A DNA stretch of 64,000 nt from Chitinophaga filiformis (GTDB lineage Bacteria; Bacteroidota; Bacteroidia; Chitinophagales; Chitinophagaceae). Every line of letters begins with the position of its first letter. Positions within the stretch are counted from its first letter, which is position 1. Of the stretch, positions 9,259 through 19,174 are shown piece by piece. The notes beneath the pieces were generated by a model, which saw only the letters and a list, made by a program, of their open reading frames with translations, searched no databases and was not told the DNA's origin. A program made the translations under genes and the position numbers. Location: assembly GCF_021646545.1 (NCBI RefSeq), contig NZ_JAKIRP010000006.1, forward strand, positions 62,001-126,000, in the 5' to 3' direction.

Positions 9259-10182
9259 TTATATGCTCAGGTACTGTTGCATGGCCTCTTTCTTATAATC
9301 AGTAAAACTTCTACCGGAAAAATTCTTAAAGAATTTACTAAAGTGTGCAATATCGTCGAAGCCAAGGCTGTATGCGATCTCTTTCATACTTGAACCGGAA
9401 TAGGTAGCCTGTCTTTTAGCCTCCAGCACGACACGCTGCCGGATATGATGACTGGCAGGAAAACCGGATACCTTTTTCACCATTTCATTCAGGTGATTAG
9501 GCGTCACCGCCAGTTCATCGGCGTAATCGGCCACTAATTTAAAGGTCATATATTTCTTTTCAACAATGGAAAAGAACCTGCTGACGAGAGCCCGGTTTCC
9601 CTGTTTAGACGGGGGTGCGGCAACGGGCCTGTACTGACGGGTAAGATAGATCATGAAAATATTCAGTAAGCCTCTCAGTATTTCAGCACGCAGCAGGAAA
9701 AAGTTATCAAACTCCTTCAGCATTTTTACCACCAGGTCTTCCATTTCTGTCCGCATATCTCCATTCAGGTGGATCACTGTCGTACCGGCCAGCTGGTGAA
9801 AGGAGTTGGGATGAAAAATAAGGGCTGCATTATCTTTTGGCATAAGCAGGAATTCCTGGCTGAAGGTGATGACATAACCTTTTATGTTCCTGTTCAGCAG
9901 AAACTGATGGACCTGTCCGGGAGTGAGGCAATATATCTGGTTAGGTCCTACTTCATGCTGTTCATCATCTACCCAATAATGACCATTTCCTTCCAATACC
10001 CATATCAGCTCAAAGCTGGTGTGCTGATGGGGTACATTATTCATAAGATGACTGTTGGCTGTACCATCGTCCAGTTTACAGATCTTAAATGGTAAATGGG
10101 TTTTCTCCACCTGCAAAGGAGATTGTTCTGAGTGACGATTCAGCGCCGTTTGCGTATTACAGTAGTGAATAGTTTTTGCCAT
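9259..10182 (-). CDS. AraC family transcriptional regulator (307 aa)
   Basis: The N-terminal ~160 residues have a cupin-like sensor pattern (SFELIWVLEGNGHYW, LTPGQVHQF). The C-terminal ~100 residues form the two-HTH AraC DNA-binding domain (HLNEMVKKVSGFPASHHI, then IAYSLGFDDIAHFSKFFKNFSG). It is divergent from a paralog at 10566-11456, with which it shares the same architecture and many identical stretches, such as FFKN and the ASHHIRQR segment. The two were probably produced by duplication and may regulate each other from the shared 383-bp intergenic region. No effector can be read from the sequence. Confidence 0.85.
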   Translation of the reverse strand: MAKTIHYCNTQTALNRHSEQSPLQVEKTHLPFKICKLDDGTANSHLMNNVPHQHTSFELIWVLEGNGHYWVDDEQHEVGPNQIYCLTPGQVHQFLLNRNIKGYVITFSQEFLLMPKDNAALIFHPNSFHQLAGTTVIHLNGDMRTEMEDLVVKMLKEFDNFFLLRAEILRGLLNIFMIYLTRQYRPVAAPPSKQGNRALVSRFFSIVEKKYMTFKLVADYADELAVTPNHLNEMVKKVSGFPASHHIRQRVVLEAKRQATYSGSSMKEIAYSLGFDDIAHFSKFFKNFSGRSFTDYKKEAMQQYLSI

Positions 10183-10565
10183 AATGTGTGGTTAATGGTT
10201 CCGAATAATGACAATGTGATCATGCCTATGGAAAAACAAATCATATACCACTCGCTTAATCATATGATATACAGTTAATTGATATTTTTTCATCAACTAA
10301 CAATTAACTATATTTAGCGATTTCACTGTTTTTATTCGCTTTATTTGGCGAAACATGCGCAGGTCTCTCCCCGCCAGCTATCCGTACACACGAACTTGAG
10401 CCGGCAGCATACCCTGCCCGCCAATACGACATTTCGCCGCTAAAATGGTGATATAGCGAAATATCGTGTTTTCTCCTTTCCTTAAAATACAATAAAACAT
10501 TGATTATCAACAAAAGCAAGTCAGGCACATAATTGGAAACACCCTGGTCATAAACCCACTGTTTT
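10183..10565. other. Divergent intergenic region between two AraC paralogs
   Basis: No gene is supported; an open frame on the minus strand (10304-10663) runs into the second regulator and has no protein-like character. The segment holds several copies of a GCGAAA/TTTCGC-like motif (near 10317, 10336, 10348, 10432 and 10456), possible binding sites for one or both regulators. The left half (10200-10320) is AT-rich. Confidence 0.5.
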
Positions 10566-11456
10566 ATGAAGTTTCCGGAATATAGCCCTTTGCTGAAGAA
10601 TGAATGTGCAGATACTGCCCTGCCTTTCAGGATCCATTCAATCCGTAGCACGCGGGCCGACATAACCGCTCACAACATGATTGCGCATAAGCAACACTAT
10701 GTTGAGATCATCTGGATCATTAAGGGGAGTGGTACCCTTGTCATGGACCTGGAGAAGTACACCTTACAGGATAACAGTATTTTTTGCATTACGCCGGGGC
10801 AGTTGCATCAGCTTCAACTGACGGATGAGCAAATCGAGGGTTATGTGATATCTTTTACAGAAGCCTTCCTGCACATGGGGGAACAGGAATTTGACCTGAT
10901 GTACAATTCGGGACTATTCCAGTCATTTTCCAGGTCGGCCGGGATCAGGCTGGATATTGATATTGCCGGTGAGATGCAGGAGATAGCGCTCAAGATGCTG
11001 AAGGAAAGCAATAACGCGTACCTGTTCAAAACCGAAATGCTGCGGCGCTACCTGAAAATATTCCTGATATATGTGGCAAGACAGTTTCAGGGTCCCTTGC
11101 AGACGCTCATGCAGACAAGGAACCTTGAGCTGACGGAAAAATTCAAGTCGCTCGTTGAACAGCATTTTAAAACACACCGGAAGGTAGCCGATTATGCGAA
11201 ACTGCTGGCGGTAACACCTAATTATCTGAATGAGATCATTAAGAAGACCACCGCTTATCCGGCGAGCCATCATATACGGCAGCGTATTATACTGGAAGCA
11301 AAGAGAAGGGTAGCTTACTCTGACGAGTGTATGAAAGAGGTGGCCTGGCACCTGGGCTTCTCAGATATCGCACATTTCAGCAAGTTCTTTAAGAATGCGA
11401 CCGGCACTACTTTTACTGAGTTCAGGAAAGAATGCCTTGTTCTCACAACGGGCTGA
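10566..11456 (+). CDS. AraC family transcriptional regulator (296 aa), paralog of the preceding one
   Basis: It has the same plan as the divergent neighbour: a cupin-like N-terminus (HYVEIIWIIKGSGTLVMD, ITPGQLHQLQL) and a C-terminal double HTH (YLNEIIKKTTAYPASHHI, VAWHLGFSDIAHFSKFFKN). The start at 10566 gives full alignment with the family from the first residues (MKFPEYSPLLKNE). There is no adjacent structural gene on the same strand, so its targets lie elsewhere or within the divergent pair. The nearest operon, RND efflux, is transcribed towards it, so control of efflux by this copy is not indicated. Confidence 0.85.
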   Translation: MKFPEYSPLLKNECADTALPFRIHSIRSTRADITAHNMIAHKQHYVEIIWIIKGSGTLVMDLEKYTLQDNSIFCITPGQLHQLQLTDEQIEGYVISFTEAFLHMGEQEFDLMYNSGLFQSFSRSAGIRLDIDIAGEMQEIALKMLKESNNAYLFKTEMLRRYLKIFLIYVARQFQGPLQTLMQTRNLELTEKFKSLVEQHFKTHRKVADYAKLLAVTPNYLNEIIKKTTAYPASHHIRQRIILEAKRRVAYSDECMKEVAWHLGFSDIAHFSKFFKNATGTTFTEFRKECLVLTTG

Positions 11457-11589
11457 GTGCAGTAATAGGTGGCATTTCCGGGCAACCATCATTCATTCGG
11501 TTATAGATCGTAAAGATAAAAACGACCATAATTAATACAAGTTAAACCTCGATTCCTGCATTGTTGCAGAACAGATGTTTTTTCATCTT

Positions 11590-11705
11590 TGCAGTGTTAT
11601 CAATAAGATATCGGATCATCAGCGAAAAATTTAAACCTGATATTTTTATCAAGTTGGCATTGGTTACCAAACGGCTGTTTCTATCCAGAAACAGCTTTTT
11701 TTATA
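11590..11705 (+). ncRNA. Candidate short noncoding transcript (promoter-like box plus terminator)
   Basis: A -7-like box (CATCTTTG, 11585-11592) is followed about 80 bp later by a strong terminator at 11673-11703, with no open frame between them. The intervening sequence can form a stem (ATATCGG near 11609 with CCTGATAT near 11637). This is what a ~110-nt small RNA would look like, but a leftover leader or the end of a long 3' UTR of the AraC gene explains it equally well. Confidence 0.25.
11673..11705 (+). terminator. Rho-independent terminator, plus strand
   Basis: GGCTGTTTCT (11673-11682) pairs with AGAAACAGCT (11687-11696) across a 4-nt loop and is followed by a run of seven Ts. Confidence 0.8.
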
Positions 11706-11710
11706 TTGAC

Positions 11711-11749
11711 AATAAAAAATAAATAGCGCCACAGGGCTGTGGCGCTATT
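11711..11749 (-). terminator. Terminator of the RND efflux operon
   Basis: The 13-bp perfect stem AATAGCGCCACAG (11722-11734) pairs with CTGTGGCGCTATT (11737-11749). On the minus strand it is followed by TTATTTTTTATT, and it lies 50 bp after the outer-membrane factor gene. Confidence 0.85.
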
Positions 11750-11797
11750 GGGTTACAAACATTATATCTACCTATTACAACTGTTCTGATTAATTAG

Positions 11798-13228
11798 CTA
11801 TTTCCATCCACCTCCCAGGCTTCTGTATAGTTCAACAGAAGCGCTCAGCTGCTGACGGATAATATCAGCCTGTGTCAGTGATGCTTCCAGGGACCTGCCC
11901 TGTGCAGTAACTACTTCCAGGTAATTGGCCATTCCACTGCGGAACAGCATTCTTGCCTGTACTACGGCGAGCTGCGTTGTATTCACCTGGTCTGTCGCTA
12001 TTTGTTGCTGGGCCTTCAGTTTATCCAGCTTTACGAGAGAATTGGACACCTCTCCTATCGCATCCAGGGTTATCTGGCGGAATCGGATTACAGCCTCTTC
12101 ACGTTGTACTTTTGCTACTTCCAGGTTAGCTTTTAACTGTCCCCGTTGAAATACCGGCTGTGTAATACCAGCAGCTGCGGTACCAAACAGAGACGCTGGT
12201 AATGTAAACCACTGGCTGGCTTTGAAAGCATTTACGCCTCCGCTTGCGGTAATATTCAGCGAGGGGTACATGCTGGCCTGGGCAACGCCTACTTCTGCAT
12301 TAGCGGCTTTCAATGCCATTTCCTGTGCTCTTACATCCGGACGGTTACTGAGCAGCGCAGCCGGTACGCCTGTAGGCAGCAGGTCACGCAGTGGTGTACC
12401 TGTCAGGGTACTGCTGTATACTATTGTACCAGGTAGCTCGCCCGCCAGTATGCGCAGCGTATTCTGCTCGATCGCTTTCGCCTGCTCCAGCTGAGGTATC
12501 AGCAGAGCGGCTGTCTGCCGTTGCGCCACTGCCTGTTGTACTGCCAGTTCGGTCGCTTCACCGGCTGTTTTCTGCAGGCGTATCATTTGTACGATGGTAT
12601 CGCTCAGGGAAACATTGCTACGGGCAATGTCCAGCTGTGCGTCCAGCATCAGCAGATTATAATAACTGTTGGCGATATCGGCCACCAGCCCTGTCTGCAC
12701 GGCATGCATACCTTCATATGTTTGCAGGTAGGTGGCCAGTGCGGCTTCCTTACGGCGTCTGATCTTTCCCCATACATCTATCTCCCATGACAGGCCTCCG
12801 CTGAGGCTATAGTCTTCTATATGATCCGTGCCCAGGAAAGTATTCAGACTGGTACCATTTAAACTGTTCTTTGAAGGGATGGAAGTAGACGCTGCCGCCT
12901 GGAGATTCACAGCAGGCAGCCAGCCTAATTTCGCCTGTTTTAAGTATGCCTGTGCCGTTTCTATCCGTTTCAATGCCAGCTGCAGATCATAGTTCCCGCT
13001 CAGCGCCCTTCCTATTAATCCCTGAAGAGTGGTATCTGTAAAAAATTGTTTCCATTCTATTGTTGCAATACTGCTGTCGGCCGTTGTATTAGCAGCAACG
13101 GCAGTGTCGCTGTACTTAGCCGGCAGCGTCACAGCGGGCCGCTCATAATTACGGCCCACCCGGCACGCTGCAAATCCTGCAACTATAAAGAAAGAGACGA
13201 TTGATATCCTGATATATTTTAGTGTCAT
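11798..13228 (-). CDS. Outer-membrane efflux lipoprotein, OprM/NodT family
   Basis: 476 aa, the usual length. A type II signal peptide ends in the lipobox AAC (Cys21), followed by the RVGRNYERP segment seen at the start of NodT/OprM proteins (C-x-V-G-P-x-Y-x-x-P type). Two OEP repeats form the trimeric TolC-like channel: residues ~60-250 (IETAQAYLKQAKLGWLP, then ANSYYNLLMLDAQL) and ~270-470 (RPDVRAQEMALKAANAEVG). It is the third gene of the efflux operon, 34 bp after the RND pump gene. The channel would export the pump's substrates across the outer membrane; the substrate is not predictable. Confidence 0.93.
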   Translation of the reverse strand: MTLKYIRISIVSFFIVAGFAACRVGRNYERPAVTLPAKYSDTAVAANTTADSSIATIEWKQFFTDTTLQGLIGRALSGNYDLQLALKRIETAQAYLKQAKLGWLPAVNLQAAASTSIPSKNSLNGTSLNTFLGTDHIEDYSLSGGLSWEIDVWGKIRRRKEAALATYLQTYEGMHAVQTGLVADIANSYYNLLMLDAQLDIARSNVSLSDTIVQMIRLQKTAGEATELAVQQAVAQRQTAALLIPQLEQAKAIEQNTLRILAGELPGTIVYSSTLTGTPLRDLLPTGVPAALLSNRPDVRAQEMALKAANAEVGVAQASMYPSLNITASGGVNAFKASQWFTLPASLFGTAAAGITQPVFQRGQLKANLEVAKVQREEAVIRFRQITLDAIGEVSNSLVKLDKLKAQQQIATDQVNTTQLAVVQARMLFRSGMANYLEVVTAQGRSLEASLTQADIIRQQLSASVELYRSLGGGWK

Positions 13229-13262
13229 CCTGTTTTTCTTTATGCTTTAATATTAAGTGCGC

Positions 13263-16200
13263 TTATACCGTCGCATCTGCTGCCAGTTCGGGTGAGGCAC
13301 CTTTCAGCGGTTTGCCGCTGATCTTTTCCTGTAAATACTGGAAAACGATGAACAACACCGGGATGGCAAACACACCCAGTATCACGCCTGTCAGCATACC
13401 TCCGGCAGCACCGGTACTGATAGAACGGTTACCCAGCGCCGAAGATCCCGTTGCACGCATCAATGGCGTCAGACCCGCCACAAAGGCAAAGGATGTCATC
13501 AGGATAGGACGTAAACGCAGGCGAGAAGCCTCCAGCGCTGCTGCCAGCAGTCCCATACCATTGCGACGCCGCTGAACGGCATATTCTACGATCAGGATCG
13601 CGTTCTTTGCCAGCAAACCTATGAGCATGATCAATCCGACCTGCACATATATGTTGTTGTCGATACCGAACATATTAATGAACAGGAACACACCGAAAAT
13701 ACCCAGTGGTATAGACAGTATGACAGAGAATGGCAGGATATAACTTTCATACTGTGCTGACAGCAGGAAGTATACGAACACAAGACACAGCAGGAAGATG
13801 ATACCTGCCTGTCCGCCTGCCGCGATCTCTTCTTTAGTCATACCTACCCACTCGTAGGAATATCCTCTTGGCAGATATTGCTGCGCTACTTCCTCCACTG
13901 CCTTGATGGCATCACCAGAGCTGTAACCTGGTTTAGGCTGTCCGTTGATGGTTACAGCGTTAAAGAGGTTATTGCGGGTCACTGTCTCAGGACCGTACAC
14001 TCTTTCCAGCTTTACCACGGCATTCAGTGGTACCATCTCACCGGTATTATTCTTCACATAGATCTCATTCAGCGACTCCGGTTGTGCGCGGGAAGGCGCT
14101 TCCGCCTGCACGATCACACGGTAGTATTTTCCGAAACGGTTGAAGTCAGACGCAAAGGTGCTACCGTAATATACCTGCATAGTCTGCAGCACATCCGATA
14201 CCGAAACACCTAATTGCTTTGCCTTTGTTTCATCTATCTCGAGATTGTATTGCGGGTTGCCAGCATTGAAAGTGGTGAATGCGAAAGCGATCTCCTTCCG
14301 TTTCATCAGCTCTCCGATAAAGCCATACGCCGTATTAGCCAGTTTATCGAGCGGACCACCCGTACGGTCCTGGAGGATCACCTCAAAACCATCCACGTTA
14401 CTGAAACCGGGTACCGTTGGCATATTGAACATAAAGATGTTAGCTTCCTTGATATTGGCAAGCCTTGCCTGCATCATGCCCATTACATCTTTCAGGTCTT
14501 TCGCCTGTCCGCGGTCCTCATGCTTTTTCAACTTCACGAAACCAATCGCATAGGCAGAACTGTTGGAGTTGGTGAGCAGGTTGAACCCCGAAACACTCAG
14601 ATAAGTATTCACCGCTTCCATTGCTTTCATTTCCTTCTCTACCTTATTAACTACTTCCTGTGTACGTTGCAGGGAAGTACCGGGAGGCATGGTCACAGAG
14701 TATACTACGAAGCCGTTATCTTCTGTTGGAATGAAACCGGTAGGTGTTCTCTTCACTAACCATACAGTTACACCCAATACCAGTAAGAGCGCGCCGATAG
14801 GTATCCATTTACGTTTTACCAGGAAACGTACGCTGTTGATATATTTGTTGGTCACTGCTTCAAAACCTGTGTTGAAAGCCTTGAAGAAGCGGCTGCCGAA
14901 TCCTTTGGTATAAGCTGCACCATGTACATCTTTGCTGTGATTGTTCTTCAGCAGCAGGGCACACAATGCCGGACTCAAAGTCAGGGCGTTCAATGCCGAG
15001 ATCAGGATCGCGATAGCCAATGTAAACGCGAACTGCCGGTAGAATACCCCTGCAGGGCCCTGCATGAAACCAACCGGGATGAACACGGCCGCCATTACCA
15101 GCGTGATGGAGATGATCGCACCGGAGATCTCCTGCATACTGGTGATCGTTGCTGCACGTGGTGTCATATTAATGTGCTCCATCTTCGTGTGTACTGCTTC
15201 TACGACCACAATGGCATCATCCACCACGATACCAATGGCCAGTACAAGCGCAAACAGTGTCAGCAGGTTGATCGTAAAGCCGAACAGCTGCATGAAGAAG
15301 AAGGTACCGATAATAGCTACGGGTACTGCAATAGCAGGGATCAGCGTAGAGCGGAAGTCCTGCAGGAAGATGAACACCACAATAAATACCAGAATAAAGG
15401 CTTCTATGAGTGTGTGTTTCACCTGGTCGATAGATTCATCCAGGTACTCTTTCGTGCTGTAGATATTGAAGTAGTCAACACCCTGCGGGAAGAGACCTGA
15501 TGCCTTTTTCATCAGGTCATTCACCTGTGTCTGGATCTCATTGGCATTTGAACCGGCGGTCTGATAGATCGCGATACCGATACCATATTTACCGTTCACG
15601 TGTGTATCACTACTGTAGGTAAAGGAACCAAATTCAACACGGGCCACATCTTTCAGTCTGAGAAGAGAACCGTCAGCATTTGCCTTCAGTACGATGTCTT
15701 CGTACTGGGCATTCTGGTTACGTTTACCTTTATATTTTATCACATATTCGAATGCCTCCTTGCTGCTTTCGCCAAAGCGGCCGGGAGCGGCTTCCAGGTT
15801 CTGTTCCCTGATAGCGGCGAGAACATCCTGAGGGGAAAGATTGTTGGCAGCGAGGCGGTCGGGACGTAACCATATACGCATGGAATAGTCTTTCGCACCA
15901 AACACCATTGCCTGTCCTACCCCTGTTACACGCTGTATTTCGGGAATGATGTTGATCTTCGCATAGTTCTGCAGGAATTTCTCATCATACTCTTCCTGGT
16001 CGCTGATCAGGTTCACCACCATGATCATACTGTTCTGTTGTTTCTGCGTGGTGATACCCGCATTCACTACTTCCACGGGAAGCAGGCTGGTAGCCTTCGA
16101 AACGCGGTTCTGCACGTTTACGGCAGCCAGATCGGGATCTGTGCCCAACTTGAAGTATACGGTCAACGTCATGGAGCCGTCGTTGTTGGAAGTGGAAGTC

Positions 16201-16433
16201 ATGTATGTCATGTTTTCCACACCATTCACGGCTTCTTCAATCGGGGTGGCTACAGAACGGGCTACGACTTCTGCGTTGGCTCCAGGGTAAGAGGCTGTAA
16301 CAGCCACGCTGGGCGGCGCGATATCGGGGAATTGTGTAACAGGCAGGGTGGCCAGGGATAATAATCCCAATAACACCAGGATGATGGAAACCACCGTTGC
16401 CAGTACGGGCCTTTCTATGAATTTTCTTAACAT
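13263..16433 (-). CDS. RND multidrug efflux transporter, HAE1 (AcrB/MexB) family
   Basis: 1056 aa, close to AcrB (1049). It starts with the canonical MLRKFIERPVLA helix and has two sets of six transmembrane helices separated by large periplasmic loops. The proton-relay Asp pair is present in TM4 (IGIVVDDAIVVVEAV). The 'FIPTEDNGF' motif after TM7 and 'GLLAKNAILIVEYA' near the C-terminus are also typical. The pump takes substrates from the periplasm or inner leaflet using the proton gradient and hands them to the OprM-type channel through the adaptor encoded upstream. The likely substrate range is hydrophobic or amphiphilic compounds; which ones cannot be seen. Confidence 0.95.
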   Translation of the reverse strand: MLRKFIERPVLATVVSIILVLLGLLSLATLPVTQFPDIAPPSVAVTASYPGANAEVVARSVATPIEEAVNGVENMTYMTSTSNNDGSMTLTVYFKLGTDPDLAAVNVQNRVSKATSLLPVEVVNAGITTQKQQNSMIMVVNLISDQEEYDEKFLQNYAKINIIPEIQRVTGVGQAMVFGAKDYSMRIWLRPDRLAANNLSPQDVLAAIREQNLEAAPGRFGESSKEAFEYVIKYKGKRNQNAQYEDIVLKANADGSLLRLKDVARVEFGSFTYSSDTHVNGKYGIGIAIYQTAGSNANEIQTQVNDLMKKASGLFPQGVDYFNIYSTKEYLDESIDQVKHTLIEAFILVFIVVFIFLQDFRSTLIPAIAVPVAIIGTFFFMQLFGFTINLLTLFALVLAIGIVVDDAIVVVEAVHTKMEHINMTPRAATITSMQEISGAIISITLVMAAVFIPVGFMQGPAGVFYRQFAFTLAIAILISALNALTLSPALCALLLKNNHSKDVHGAAYTKGFGSRFFKAFNTGFEAVTNKYINSVRFLVKRKWIPIGALLLVLGVTVWLVKRTPTGFIPTEDNGFVVYSVTMPPGTSLQRTQEVVNKVEKEMKAMEAVNTYLSVSGFNLLTNSNSSAYAIGFVKLKKHEDRGQAKDLKDVMGMMQARLANIKEANIFMFNMPTVPGFSNVDGFEVILQDRTGGPLDKLANTAYGFIGELMKRKEIAFAFTTFNAGNPQYNLEIDETKAKQLGVSVSDVLQTMQVYYGSTFASDFNRFGKYYRVIVQAEAPSRAQPESLNEIYVKNNTGEMVPLNAVVKLERVYGPETVTRNNLFNAVTINGQPKPGYSSGDAIKAVEEVAQQYLPRGYSYEWVGMTKEEIAAGGQAGIIFLLCLVFVYFLLSAQYESYILPFSVILSIPLGIFGVFLFINMFGIDNNIYVQVGLIMLIGLLAKNAILIVEYAVQRRRNGMGLLAAALEASRLRLRPILMTSFAFVAGLTPLMRATGSSALGNRSISTGAAGGMLTGVILGVFAIPVLFIVFQYLQEKISGKPLKGASPELAADATV

Positions 16434-16534
16434 AATCTTGTTGCATTAGTTGTTTATCCGGATGTCTGAAGCGTAACCGTCCTGTACGGCCTTCGGTGCG
16501 CCGCATAGAGGGGTACGTTGCTGTCTGCAATAGC

Positions 16535-17716
16535 TTAAAGCGGTCTTGCCTTCAGCAGACTATCCAGTGATATTGGTTGTGGCTGTATGACAACGCCATC
16601 GCGGAGACGGTCTAAACCTGTGTATACAACAGATTCGCCGGCCGCAACACCTTTTTCCACGAAGTAATAAGCGTTACTCTTACCTGATACTTTGATAGGT
16701 TTGCTGACTACCTTATTACTGTCGCCAACAGTAAAGATGAATATCTTATCCTGCAACTCGAATGTAGCTTCCTGTGGCACCACCAATGCAGCAGGAAACG
16801 ATTCGGAGATCTTCACTTTGCCGGTATTACCGGAACGCAGCAGTCCGTTAGGATTAGGAAACACAGCACGGAAGCTGACAGCACCCATTGTTTTGTCGAA
16901 CTGACCTTCCATGGTTTCGATACGGCCCTTCTCAGGATAGATAGTATTGTCGGGCATTACCAGTTCTACAGGAGGTAACTGTTTTACCTTTTCTGCGATG
17001 GTATTGCCTTTCACTTTGTCTTTAAATTGCAGGAAGTCGACCTCACTCATAGAGAAATAAGCGTACACTTCATTCACATCAGAAAGTAATGTGAGCGGTT
17101 GCGTCTCGCTGCGCCCTACGAGACTACCTATCTTATAAGGGATACGGCCAATGTATCCGCTTACTGGTGCAGTGATCACGGTAAACCCGAGGTTGATGCG
17201 TGCGTTGCCTGCCATGGCCTGTGCCTGTGCAACATTAGCTTTAGCAGCTTGCAGCGCAGCAGTAGCAGTTTTGAGCTGCACATCAGAAACAACGTTATTG
17301 TCTACCAGCGGTGTGAGCCTGGATACTTCCAGCGCCGCTTTTTCCTCGTTAGCTTTTGCGGCTTCGAGGCTGGCAGAAGCATTACTTAGCTGCTCACGGT
17401 AAGGACGATCGTTGATGCGGAAGAGCGGCTGTCCTGCTTTCACATAAGCGCCTTCATCCACAAAGATCTTATCGAGATAGCCATCTACCTGTGCGCGGAT
17501 CTCGACGTTCACCTTACCTTCAAGTGCGGCGTTGTATTCGCGGTAGGTAGTAGCAGGCACGGCTGCAGCCTTAAAGACAGGCAATGCAGTGGGTGGAGGA
17601 GCTCCATCTGATCTGGCGGAAGAAGAGGTGCAACCTGATAATACTGCCATAACAATTAAGCTATAGAGAAAGCCCGCGGGCTTTTGTTTGTAAATGAGCT
17701 GAAATAAGTGGTTCAT
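16535..17716 (-). CDS. RND efflux periplasmic adaptor (AcrA/MexA family), lipoprotein
   Basis: The ATG at 17716 is preferred over the longer frame from 17755 because it opens a lipoprotein signal peptide (MNHLFQLIYKQK... VLSGCTSS; lipobox LSGC). The protein has the barrel-sandwich/lipoyl halves (VEIRAQVDGYLDKIFVDEG and TVITAPVSGYIGRIPYKIG) around an alpha-hairpin of ~70 residues, then beta-barrel and membrane-proximal domains. First gene of the adaptor-pump-channel operon, 101 bp before the pump gene. An AraC regulator lies 340 bp upstream on the same strand and is the obvious candidate local regulator. Confidence 0.93.
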   Translation of the reverse strand: MNHLFQLIYKQKPAGFLYSLIVMAVLSGCTSSSARSDGAPPPTALPVFKAAAVPATTYREYNAALEGKVNVEIRAQVDGYLDKIFVDEGAYVKAGQPLFRINDRPYREQLSNASASLEAAKANEEKAALEVSRLTPLVDNNVVSDVQLKTATAALQAAKANVAQAQAMAGNARINLGFTVITAPVSGYIGRIPYKIGSLVGRSETQPLTLLSDVNEVYAYFSMSEVDFLQFKDKVKGNTIAEKVKQLPPVELVMPDNTIYPEKGRIETMEGQFDKTMGAVSFRAVFPNPNGLLRSGNTGKVKISESFPAALVVPQEATFELQDKIFIFTVGDSNKVVSKPIKVSGKSNAYYFVEKGVAAGESVVYTGLDRLRDGVVIQPQPISLDSLLKARPL

Positions 17717-18056
17717 ACGGTTTGTTTTTCTTGATAGTTGACAATAGCATTCCATGCTGTAATCCTTATTGGCGATTTCAGATACATTGTGGAGCTATGG
17801 GCAAATCCTGCCTAGCCCTTTCCGAGGTGGAGGGAAAGGAAACAGTAGTTGTCGCGTAGTTTGCACTACGGGGTAGATTTACGCTTAAAGACTTATAAAA
17901 ACTGCTAAGAGAAAATTAGTTTCCGGCGATTAGCAGAAAGAGAATTTGAACTTCATGAGCTTGCGGTTTTAGTTTGACGGTTGCTAAAACAGTTTATTCC
18001 AATCAATAACAAAAATAGAACGTATGGGTTTGAAAATCGTTTAACAAATTACGGTA
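17717..18056. other. Leader/promoter region of the RND efflux operon
   Basis: 340 bp without a gene between the AraC regulator and the adaptor gene. It holds an inverted repeat CTGCTAA (17902-17908) / TTAGCAG (17930-17936) with a 21-nt spacer, a possible regulator site or terminator remnant. I could not identify a confident -33/-7 pair. Confidence 0.45.
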
Positions 18057-18938
18057 TTAATTGTACTTTTCCCGGATGCTTCTCTGAAAAGAGGCTGGTG
18101 TTGCGCCTGTGTGTTTTTTAAAGAAGCGGTTGAAATATCCATCATCTTCAAAATTCAATTGCCCTGCTATTTCCTTGATGCTATGCTCACCCCAGTACAA
18201 TAACCGTTTTGCTTCCGTTATACGTTTTTCATCGATGATCTGTTTTGCGGTTTTTCCCATTGCTGATTTGATAGTATCATTCAGGTGTCCTGGTGTTACG
18301 AACATCATATCTGCGTAATGGGCTACCTGTGTTTTATCTTTATAATGCAGGTCTGACAGTTCATTGAACTGTCGTACGATGCGGTTAGGCAGCGTGTCTG
18401 ACTGAATAGATGCGATATCCAGCTGTGGCAGTCTTGCGGTTGCGGCCATCAAAGATTTCAACTGGCTACGGATGATCAGTTCACTGAGCGGCTGCGGATT
18501 TTCTATTTCTCTGAGCATTAAACGGGCAAAGCTCATTAACTCTTTTAACTGACCATCCGTCAGTTCAATAACTGCTTTTTCAAACAGACAACCCCAGCAT
18601 ATCATACCACTGGCGGCTGTCTCCGGTATCAGGAACTCCTGCGAAAAAGAGATGTTCACAATTTCTGACAAGCTATCTCCACTATGCTGATGTATCTGAT
18701 CAGGTGCTAGTAAGATCAGCGCCGGTGCTTTCACAGTATATTTTTCGAAGTCAATATATTGTACGCTTTCACCTGACAACAGCAGGGTAAGGCTATAGTT
18801 AGAGCGTCTGTGCGGCTCCGTCATATCTCCAGGCTGTACCAGATAAGTAGTACGGTCTATATGAAATCCCTTCACAGGGTTCTCAGGCCTGTTAACGTCG
18901 GCATAGTTGTAAATGGGTATCAATACATTATTCCTCAT
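18057..18938 (-). CDS. AraC family transcriptional regulator (293 aa), upstream of the efflux operon
   Basis: The N-terminal cupin-like region (YSLTLLLSGESVQYIDFEKY, LLAPDQIHQHSGD) is followed by a C-terminal AraC double HTH (TPGHLNDTIKSAMGKTAKQI, then IAGQLNFEDDGYFNRFFKKHTG). It is clearly more distant from the 9.2-11.5 kb pair than they are from each other. It lies immediately upstream of and in the same orientation as the efflux genes, so it may activate them. An 18-bp palindrome identical to the one at the marR promoter lies upstream of its start (19175-19192), suggesting control by the neighbouring MarR protein. Confidence 0.88.
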   Translation of the reverse strand: MRNNVLIPIYNYADVNRPENPVKGFHIDRTTYLVQPGDMTEPHRRSNYSLTLLLSGESVQYIDFEKYTVKAPALILLAPDQIHQHSGDSLSEIVNISFSQEFLIPETAASGMICWGCLFEKAVIELTDGQLKELMSFARLMLREIENPQPLSELIIRSQLKSLMAATARLPQLDIASIQSDTLPNRIVRQFNELSDLHYKDKTQVAHYADMMFVTPGHLNDTIKSAMGKTAKQIIDEKRITEAKRLLYWGEHSIKEIAGQLNFEDDGYFNRFFKKHTGATPASFQRSIREKYN

Positions 18939-19174
18939 AACACTTGGCGATTTGTTATTAATAATGGTTCACTACAGTAAATAAAATGATCAGGCAGACT
19001 GATAGACTAATTGGACAGAAGCAGGTGGTAACAAGTAGTATTAACGTATAGTGTACAATATGGTGGTACAAAAGTATAAATTCCACCCACATTTTCTAGC
19101 AATCAGTTGAATTTTAATTTAGAGCTTGATAATTTAATTCTATACGATTCGTGCTACATTTCAATACCATATTT

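Noticed and set aside
10304..10663. Open frame of 119 codons on the minus strand between the two AraC genes
   Set aside because: It overlaps the start of the plus-strand AraC gene, has no family-like motifs, and lies in a promoter region.
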